Shown: one piece after another, positions 5,964-10,896 of the stretch
Layout: each line of letters starts with the position of its first letter
How positions within the stretch are numbered: position 1 is the stretch's first letter
Assembly: GCA_002429315.1 (NCBI GenBank)
Contig: DIZC01000058.1
Location: 15,437 to 26,332 of the forward strand
Origin: Alphaproteobacteria bacterium UBA6038
GTDB taxonomy: Bacteria > Pseudomonadota > Alphaproteobacteria > Micropepsales > Micropepsaceae
Length of the DNA: 10,896 bases
Reading direction: 5' to 3'
The notes under the pieces: generated by a model
The model's input: the letters and a program-made list of their open reading frames with translations, nothing else
Database searches by the model: none
Told to the model about the DNA's origin: nothing
Program-made: the position numbers and the translations under genes

Positions 5964-6012
5964 AATTCTTCGCGCCAAGGCGGGCTGGGGCACAACCAGG
6001 GAGAACAAGAAC

Positions 6013-6606
6013 ATGAACGGGCTCGCAAAATTTGCGTTGAGCGCGCTGATGATCGGCGGCGCCACTGTGGCCGTCACGCCGGCCAGCGCAGGCGTGGCCG
6101 TGGGAATGGGCTACACCGGCGACGGCAGTCGCGCCAAGCCATGCCGCTTCTATGTGCACCGGGATCTTCCGGCACCGCACCGGTGCTACCGCTTTTTCCA
6201 CAATGTCTATGGGCCGGACGTGTACTTCCGTGGCGGCTATGTGTTCCGCAACCATGAAGCGTTCCTGCGCTTCCGCGAGCGCGGCGAATTCCGAACTCAT
6301 GAGCGCTTGGCGGAACGCGAAGACACCCGCGATCGCGCGGAAAGCGCGCGGGACCGCAGCGAGATGCGGCACGACGAGGAGCGCGAACGCTATGCCGACC
6401 GCGATCGCGATGAGACCTCGGGCGGCGCATCGCGCGATGGAAGCACCGTGCATGAAGGCTCCGGCGGCGCCTCCCGTAGAGAGCACGTTCACGAAGGATC
6501 GGGCGGCGCCTCCCAAGGCGCGCACGTGCGGGAATCGTCGGGGGGCGCCTCGCGGGGCGGGAACCGTGTCGATGAAGGACGGTCGGGCGGCGCTTCGAGT
6601 CACTGA
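6013..6606 (+). CDS. Secreted protein with Cys-containing N-domain and SGGAS repeat tail, 197 aa
   Basis: Function unknown. ATG 6013 follows AGGGAG (5998-6003) at good spacing. Residues 1-26 are a typical Sec signal peptide ending TPASA. The mature N-terminal part, about 27-95, looks folded: aromatic and mixed composition, C44 and C58 (in PCRFYVHRD and PHRCYRFF) able to form a disulfide, then NVYGPDVYFRGGYVFRNHEAF. Residues 88-133 are almost all Arg, Glu, Asp and Ala (for example ERLAEREDTRDRAES) and probably a charged helix. From 136 to the end five SGGAS units recur every 13-15 residues, separated by polar linkers ending V-x-E-[GS]. It lies 226 bases after another exported low-complexity gene, is convergent with dnaB, and has its own putative control boxes. 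Likely periplasmic or extracellular. Confidence 0.8.
   Translation: MNGLAKFALSALMIGGATVAVTPASAGVAVGMGYTGDGSRAKPCRFYVHRDLPAPHRCYRFFHNVYGPDVYFRGGYVFRNHEAFLRFRERGEFRTHERLAEREDTRDRAESARDRSEMRHDEERERYADRDRDETSGGASRDGSTVHEGSGGASRREHVHEGSGGASQGAHVRESSGGASRGGNRVDEGRSGGASSH
6418..6597 (+). repeat. Five SGGAS-coding units in the 3' end of the 197-aa gene
   Basis: SGGAS occurs at residues 136-140, 150-154, 163-167, 176-180 and 191-195, giving periods of 14, 13, 13 and 15. Linkers share a pattern such as RREHVHEG, QGAHVRES and RDGSTVHEG. At DNA level the units keep a gggcggcgc-like core but the linkers have diverged, so this is not a recent slippage product. Confidence 0.8.
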
Positions 6607-6619
6607 CCAATCGCGAACA

Positions 6620-6649
6620 ATGGCCCGGTCCCAAAAAAGGCCGGGCCAT
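6620..6649. terminator. Hairpin between convergent 197-aa gene and dnaB
   Basis: ATGGCCCGG (6620-6628) pairs perfectly with CCGGGCCAT (6641-6649). The pairing can extend by a T-G wobble and one C-G pair to enclose a loop of ccaaaaaa. It lies 14 bases past the stop of the plus-strand gene and 23 bases past the dnaB stop on the other strand, so it could serve both. No classical T tract follows the stem on either strand, so termination is likely but not certain. Confidence 0.6.
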
Positions 6650-6671
6650 CGCTTATACGCGGCGGCAAGCC

Positions 6672-8105
6672 TCAGTTTTCCTCGCTCGCCAGATTCGAGA
6701 AGCGGGTGAAGCGGTCGTCGAAGAACAGATCGAGCTTGTTGGTGGCGCCATGGCGGTGCTTTTCGACCAGCAGCTCGGCGCGCCGGTGTGAGCGCTCCAT
6801 CTTCTCAAGCCACTTGCCGTGCTCCGGGGTGCCGGGCTCCGGCTCGCGCGACTTGAGGTAATACTCTTCGCGATAGACGAACATCACCACGTCGGCATCC
6901 TGCTCGATGGAGCCGGATTCGCGCAGGTCCGACAGCACCGGCCGCTTGTCGTCCCGTGAATCCACGCCGCGCGACAGCTGCGACAGCGCCAGCACCGGCA
7001 CGTCGAGATCCTTGGCCAGCACCTTCAGGCCTTTCGAGATTTCCGTGATCTCCTGCACGCGGTTCTCGGCGCGCCGGGATGACGCCACCAGCTGAATATG
7101 ATCGATGACGATGAGACCGATCTTCTTTTCGCGCTTGAGCCGGCGCGCCCGCGCCGCGATCTGCGCAATCGAGATGCCGCCGGTGTCGTCGATATAGAGC
7201 GGCAGCGTCGACAGCTCCTGCATGGTGAGAACGAATTTCTCCCATTCGCTCTCCGCGAATTTGCCGTTGCGGATCTTCCACATCTCGATTTCGGTCTGCT
7301 CGGACAGAATGCGCGCCGACAGTTGCTGCGCCGCCATTTCCAGCGAGAAGAACAGCACCGGCGATCCGCGCGATTGCTCTATGCCGGATTCCAGGTCCTG
7401 CACGTAAGCGCGCGCGGCATGGAATGCCATGTTGGTGGCAAGCGAGGTCTTTCCCATGCCTGGACGGCCGGCGAGAATCACCAGATCCGACGGCTGCAGA
7501 CCGCCTAGCAGCGAGTCGATGTCGCTGAAGCCGGTCGCCACACCCGAAATGCGGCCGCCGCGCGCCTGCGCCCGCTCGGCGGATTCGATGGTGCGGCGCA
7601 GGGACTCGGCGAAATCCAGCGGACCTTCGCCGTAGCGCGCCGTGTCGGAGAGGCGGTAGAGCGCCTTCTCGGCGTCCTCGATCTGCGTCTGCGGCGGCTT
7701 TTCGTGCGGCGCTTCGTAGGCGCCGTTGACGATATCTTCGCCGATGTGGATCAGGCCGCGGCGCACCGCCAGATCGTGCAGGATGCGCGCGTAATCGCGC
7801 ACGTTGGGCATCGCCGGTGCGGCGCCCGCGAGTCCCGCCAGATAGGCGTGCCCGCCGACTTCAATCAGCCCCGGATCGGCCTTCATCGCCGCATTCAACG
7901 TGAGCGGCGTGATCACCATGCCGCCCTTCTCGAACTGCCCGTGCATTACGTCGAAGATGCGCTGGTGCAGCGGATCGTAGAAATGCTCCGGCTTCAGCGC
8001 GGACGAGACGCGTTCGATGGCGGCGTTGTCGACGAGGATGGCGCCGAGCAGCGCCTGCTCGATCTCGATGTCGTAGGGGACGTGACGATAGACTTCCTGT
8101 TCCAT
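6672..8105 (-). CDS. dnaB: Replicative DNA helicase DnaB
   Basis: Hexameric 5'-3' helicase at the replication fork, interacting with DnaG primase. All 477 residues are present. The N-terminal helical domain begins PYDIEIEQALLGAIL (about 10-24). The RecA-like domain starts near 185 with ISGVATGFSDIDSLLGGLQPSDL, then Walker A GRPGMGKTS (213-221, K219), catalytic E256 in FFSLEM, Walker B LIVIDHIQL (331-339), ALSQLSRGVDSR, and EKHRHGATN (448-456), where the arginine finger is expected. A stretch between Walker A and FFSLEM (AARAYVQDLESGIEQS) is longer than in E. coli and typical of alphaproteobacterial DnaB; there is no intein. ATG 8105 gives the usual N-terminus. It reads toward the small-gene block and then alr, consistent with dnaB and alr having been neighbours. 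Confidence 0.97.
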   Translation of the reverse strand: MEQEVYRHVPYDIEIEQALLGAILVDNAAIERVSSALKPEHFYDPLHQRIFDVMHGQFEKGGMVITPLTLNAAMKADPGLIEVGGHAYLAGLAGAAPAMPNVRDYARILHDLAVRRGLIHIGEDIVNGAYEAPHEKPPQTQIEDAEKALYRLSDTARYGEGPLDFAESLRRTIESAERAQARGGRISGVATGFSDIDSLLGGLQPSDLVILAGRPGMGKTSLATNMAFHAARAYVQDLESGIEQSRGSPVLFFSLEMAAQQLSARILSEQTEIEMWKIRNGKFAESEWEKFVLTMQELSTLPLYIDDTGGISIAQIAARARRLKREKKIGLIVIDHIQLVASSRRAENRVQEITEISKGLKVLAKDLDVPVLALSQLSRGVDSRDDKRPVLSDLRESGSIEQDADVVMFVYREEYYLKSREPEPGTPEHGKWLEKMERSHRRAELLVEKHRHGATNKLDLFFDDRFTRFSNLASEEN

Positions 8106-8241
8106 GACCGTGTTGGACTGACGTTGAATTGCGGGCGCTGGCCGGGACGGCGAATCAACCGGCGCGCGCGCTCACGCGCAAGTCTATTCCGGATCGATGC
8201 ACAGGTTAATCAAATTTGTCTTCTGCACCGCGGTGCGAGCG
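8106..8241. other. dnaB upstream region / cfa downstream region with a 12-bp palindrome
   Basis: Contains GCACCGCGGTGC (8225-8236), a perfect 12-bp palindrome five bases past the cfa stop. As RNA it gives only a 4-bp stem, so it is a poor terminator. The dnaB promoter must lie here if cfa transcription does not extend into dnaB. A TTGATT at 8212-8207 on the minus strand is a possible -35, but no convincing -10 follows at 16-18 bases. Confidence 0.4.
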
Positions 8242-9476
8242 CTACGCGACGCGGATTGGGCGGGGTTCGGCGCCGGCGAAAGCCGTTTTTCGCTCGGCAT
8301 CGATCATGTAGTCGCGGGTGAGCGGCACGGAGTGGAGCCGCTTGGCGAGCTGGAACTGGAACACCACCTGGCGGTCGTGCCGGAACGCCATCTCGGCGCC
8401 GGCGAGATAGAACTCCCACATGCGGCAGAACCGCTCGTCGTAGATCTTTGCGATCTCGGCGCGCTGCGCGTTGAAGCGGCCGCGCCATTCCTTCAGCGTT
8501 TGCGCATAATGAATCCGCAGCACTTCCACGTCGGTGACGAGCAGACCGCTCTTCTCGATGGCCGCCGACACTTCGCTGAGCGCCGGCACATAGCCGCCGG
8601 GGAATATGTATTTGGCGATCCACGGATTGGTGGAACCCGGCCCGTCCAGCCGGCCGATGGTGTGCAGCAGCATCACGCCGTCGTCTGTCAGCAGGTCGCA
8701 GGCTTTGGCGAAGAACTGCGCATAATGCGGCAGGCCGACATGCTCGAACATGCCGACGGACACGATGCGGTCGTAGGTGCCACTGAGCGCGCGGTAATCG
8801 GCGAGTTCGAAACGGCAGCGGTCCGCGAGACGCGCTTTCTTGCTGCGCTCCCGCGCGACCGCGATCTGCTCTTCGGACAGCGTGACGCCGAGTGCACGCC
8901 CGCGTCGCGCGCCAGGTCGAGCGCAAGCCCGCCCCAGCCGCAGCCGATGTCGAGCACCTTGAGACCCGGTCTGTCGAGCAGTAGCTTTGCAGCGACGTGG
9001 CGCTTTTTGGCGGCTTGTGCTTCCTCCAGCGTTTCGTCGCCGTGCGGGAAATAGGCACAGGAATATTGCCGGTCGCGATCCAGGAATCGGGCGTAAAGCT
9101 CGTCCGACAGGTCGTAATGATGCGCCACGTTCTGCTTCGCCCGCGACATCGGATTGAACTGCAACAGCGGCCGCAGAACCGTGCGCAGCCAGCGCGACGT
9201 GCGATGCAGGCCGGTGAGTGGCGCAAGCGCCAGGTTGCGCATCAGCAGCGAAAGCAGCTCGACGATGTCGCCATCTTCAATCGTCAGCCGACCGTCCGTG
9301 TAGAGCTCGCCCAGCTTGAGATCGGGATCGAGCACCAGCTCTGCGATGGCGCGGCGGTCGTGCAGCCGCAGCGTCAGGTGCGGCTCGCCGTGGCCGTAAG
9401 TGACTCGCCGGCCACCCGGAAAAATCCCGGTCAGGCTCCCCTCCCTGAGAAGGGTATCGAGCAGATGCCTCAGCAT
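8242..9476 (-). pseudogene. cfa: Cyclopropane-fatty-acyl-phospholipid synthase, interrupted by one frameshift
   Basis: CFA synthase uses S-adenosylmethionine to add a methylene across double bonds of membrane phospholipid acyl chains. Two frames together give about 410 residues, a normal length. The first, from ATG 9476 (AAGGGAG just upstream), covers the N-terminal domain, HHYDLSDELYARFLD, YSCAYF and the SAM motif VLDIGCGWGGLALDLARDAG. It then goes out of frame near 8890-8897 and would end in unrelated sequence at 8688. The second resumes at 8889 with GVTLSEEQIAVARERS, then VSVGMFEHVG, LLHTIG, HYAQTLKEW and a complete C-terminus to TAG 8242. E, H/I and Y in these motifs match the bicarbonate-site residues of the E. 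coli enzyme. One base appears missing. Coding signal is intact on both sides, so either a recent mutation or a sequencing error. Confidence 0.9.
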
Positions 9477-9629
9477 GCGCCTCTCCCTTGGACACCCAGC
9501 CGTTTCAGGAGCTTTTTAACGTAACAAAAGGAAAGCGCGGATGGGAAGCGCCGGTTCCCGCTTTGGCGCGGTGGCGGCCGGCCGTTGCTTGCGACGGTTC
9601 ATGTAGGCTCCCCCGCAAACTCCTTCCCG
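9477..9629. other. Intergenic region between GST gene and cfa
   Basis: These 153 bases hold the cfa ribosome-binding site and an AT-rich stretch on the minus strand (complement of 9513-9531) that should be part of the cfa promoter region. A one-mismatch EcfG-like pair lies at 9534-9558. I see no strong terminator for the upstream GST gene and no further open reading frame worth calling. Confidence 0.4.
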
Positions 9630-10334
9630 CTACTGTCGTTTCGGAATGGCAAGACCGCGCTGGACGGCGGGGCGGGCAAGGCCTCGCTCCAGCCAGCCGG
9701 GGACGTGCTTCAATGTATCGAATTCCACCAGATCGCGGGCGCCATAGAATCCGATCAGGTTGCGCACCCAGCCGAACAACGAAATGTCCGCGATGGTGTA
9801 GTCCTCACCCATAGTCCAGTCGCGGCCTTCCAGCCGGCCATCGAGAACCGCGAGCAGACGCCTGGATTCCGCGACATAGCGGTCGAGCGGACGCTTGTCC
9901 TCGATCTCGCGGCCGGCGAATTTGTGGAAGTAGCCGACCTGCCCGAACATCGGCCCGATGAACGCCATCTGGAAGAACACCCACTGCACGGTTTCGTAGC
10001 GGCGGCCCGGATCGGCGGGCAGCAGCTGACGGGTCTTCTCCGCGAGATAGAGCAGGATCGCGCCGGATTCGAACAGCGCCAACGGCGCACCGCCCGGGCC
10101 GTTGGGATCGAGGATGGCCGGGATCTTGCCGTTCGGATTGAGCGAGAGAAATTCCGGCGTCTGATTTTCGTTTTTCATGATGTCGACGAGATGCGGCTCA
10201 TACGGCAGCCCGATCTCTTCCAGCATGATGGAGACTTTCACCCCATTCGGCGTCGGCAGCGAATAGAGCTGCAGCTTGTCGGGCTCCTTGGCCGGCCAGC
10301 GCTGGGTGATCGGAAACGCGGAGAGATCGGTCAT
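9630..10334 (-). CDS. Glutathione S-transferase family protein, Nu-class-like (YghU/YfcG type)
   Basis: Cytosolic thioredoxin-fold GST of 234 residues, probably a glutathione-dependent disulfide reductase or peroxidase. The N-terminal domain has the Nu-class signature LPTPNGVKVSIMLEE, where T28 and N30 match the catalytic Thr/Asn of YfcG, followed by PEFLSLNPNGKIPAI with the conserved cis-proline and FESGAILLYLAEK, whose Glu-Ser pair binds glutathione. The helical C-terminal domain contains the family block FGQVGYFHKFAGREIEDKRP and DYTIADISLFGWVRNLIGFY. The end RPAVQRGLAIPKRQ is typical. ATG 10334 overlaps the stop of the DUF427 gene in ATGA, so it is translationally coupled to it. The 32-residue in-frame extension to 10430 has no family similarity and lies inside the upstream gene. 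Confidence 0.93.
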   Translation of the reverse strand: MTDLSAFPITQRWPAKEPDKLQLYSLPTPNGVKVSIMLEEIGLPYEPHLVDIMKNENQTPEFLSLNPNGKIPAILDPNGPGGAPLALFESGAILLYLAEKTRQLLPADPGRRYETVQWVFFQMAFIGPMFGQVGYFHKFAGREIEDKRPLDRYVAESRRLLAVLDGRLEGRDWTMGEDYTIADISLFGWVRNLIGFYGARDLVEFDTLKHVPGWLERGLARPAVQRGLAIPKRQ

Positions 10335-10696
10335 GCGTCGCGCACCTCGATGGCATCCACGCGGTTGGGATAGAACGCGAGATAATCCTTGATCGCTGCC
10401 ATGGCGGGATGCGGGGCCTCGTAACTCCACACCGCGTTCTCCGCAGCCGGCAGGCTATAATACGACGCGTCGCCTTTGTATGGGCAGTAGGTGGTGTGCG
10501 CGGTCCGCGAAAACTGCGTCATGTCGGCATCGTCGCGCAGGATGTACTGCACCGGCGTATAGGAGGCCTCCGTCAGCGTCAGTGCGTGGCGCGTATCGGC
10601 GATCACGCGGCCGCCGGCTTTGACCACCACGCGGCCCTGCGTCGGCGCTACCGTAATGGGATGGTCGGGACCGGGAATTCGGACAGCCTTGCTCAT
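10331..10696 (-). CDS. DUF427 domain protein, 121 aa
   Basis: A single DUF427 domain fills the protein. Seen are VVVKAGGRVIADTRHALTL, the proline/tyrosine segment ASYTPVQYILRDDADM and the signature TTYCPYKGDASYYSL near residues 67-81, then AVWSYEAPHPAMAAIKDYLAFYP. The family is widespread in alphaproteobacteria and actinobacteria, small, cytosolic and of no established biochemical role; I infer none. ATG 10696 has an AGGAG site seven bases upstream and overlaps the stop codon of the preceding partial gene by ATGA. Its own stop overlaps the GST start the same way. Tight coupling to a glutathione transferase suggests the products are needed together. Confidence 0.92.
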   Translation of the reverse strand: MSKAVRIPGPDHPITVAPTQGRVVVKAGGRVIADTRHALTLTEASYTPVQYILRDDADMTQFSRTAHTTYCPYKGDASYYSLPAAENAVWSYEAPHPAMAAIKDYLAFYPNRVDAIEVRDA

Positions 10697-10896
10697 CGCT
10701 TGCTCCTGGCGCCGGTGTTGGCCACAGCGTGCGCCAAAGCGCACATTGCGTCGAGCCGATAGAGGAATTGCCGCAGATCGGCACCGAAAGCACGCCGCTC
10801 GGCGCTTTTCATGCCGTGCTTCAGTGCGTTCTTGTTGCCCTTGGGCGCGCCGCGCCTGGGCCCGCTCAGCTGCGCAACGGAATTGTTCGTTTTGTT
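10693..10896 (-). CDS. GAPKGN-type small protein, 3' part only (67 codons); 5' end beyond the right edge
   Basis: An open frame enters at the right edge and ends at TGA 10695-10693. It contains RRGAPKGNKNALKHG followed by MKSAERRAFGADLRQFLYRLDAM. The GAPKGN-x-NALKHG motif marks a family of short basic alphaproteobacterial proteins, often annotated hypothetical, whose function I do not know. Homologues place this motif near the N-terminus, so little is probably missing. The stop overlaps the DUF427 start by ATGA, making it the first visible gene of a three-gene chain. The internal ATG (KHG-M) is not taken as the start because the motif before it is the conserved part. The overlapping 112-codon minus-strand frame in another phase looks like a shadow. 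Confidence 0.75.
   Translation of the reverse strand, partial: NKTNNSVAQLSGPRRGAPKGNKNALKHGMKSAERRAFGADLRQFLYRLDAMCALAHAVANTGARSKR

Noticed and set aside
5962..6603. Minus-strand frame (213 codons) opposite the SGGAS protein
   Set aside because: The plus-strand frame has a signal peptide and ribosome-binding site. The reverse frame has neither and simply reads the repeat in antisense.
8225..8236. GCACCGCGGTGC as an intrinsic terminator for cfa
   Set aside because: It is a perfect palindrome, but with no room for a loop only four pairs form as RNA, and no T tract follows.
8197..9054. Plus-strand frame (285 codons) opposite the broken cfa gene
   Set aside because: It crosses the cfa frameshift and covers the whole methyltransferase core in antisense. 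Without recognisable features it is a shadow.
9585..10373. Plus-strand frame (262 codons) opposite the GST gene
   Set aside because: Antisense to a clear GST; no motif of its own.

Overview
The window is GC-rich and fully coding-dense. It looks like the chromosome of an alphaproteobacterium: DnaB carries the extra loop after Walker A that is usual in that class, most small proteins are of types common there, and dnaB, alr and radA lie in the same order and direction, as I recall from Rhizobiales. The sequence alone does not fix the order or genus. No tRNA, rRNA, CRISPR array, integrase or transposase is visible.

The housekeeping backbone is on the minus strand. Read from right to left it runs dnaB (replicative helicase), alr (alanine racemase), mlaE and mlaF (permease and ATPase of a lipid-transport ABC system), then the 5' half of radA (recombination ATPase) at the left edge. 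alr, mlaE and mlaF overlap by 4 bases each (ATGA, GTGA) and look like one translationally coupled operon joining peptidoglycan precursor supply to outer-membrane lipid transport.

Two blocks interrupt this backbone. Between mlaF and radA is a plus-strand gene for a small membrane-anchored protein. Its segment is bounded by near-identical direct repeats, one of which contains the radA start codon. Between dnaB and alr is a roughly 2.3-kb block of small genes: a 62-residue minus-strand protein with a good promoter, an 82-residue plus-strand charged helical protein, and two consecutive plus-strand genes for secreted low-complexity proteins. The first of these has Arg/Glu/His heptads and an acidic Gly/Tyr/Asp tail. 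The second has five SGGAS repeats. The DNA between them holds a 45-base nested inverted repeat and TTCA boxes spaced 11 bp apart. This block is the least explained part of the window.

Right of dnaB, also on the minus strand, is a cyclopropane-fatty-acid synthase gene broken by one frameshift. Beyond it is a three-gene chain with ATGA overlaps: a partial GAPKGN-type small protein at the right edge, a DUF427 protein and a Nu-class-like glutathione transferase. Lipid modification, thiol/redox chemistry and lipid transport suggest an envelope and stress theme, but that is inference from neighbourhood only.
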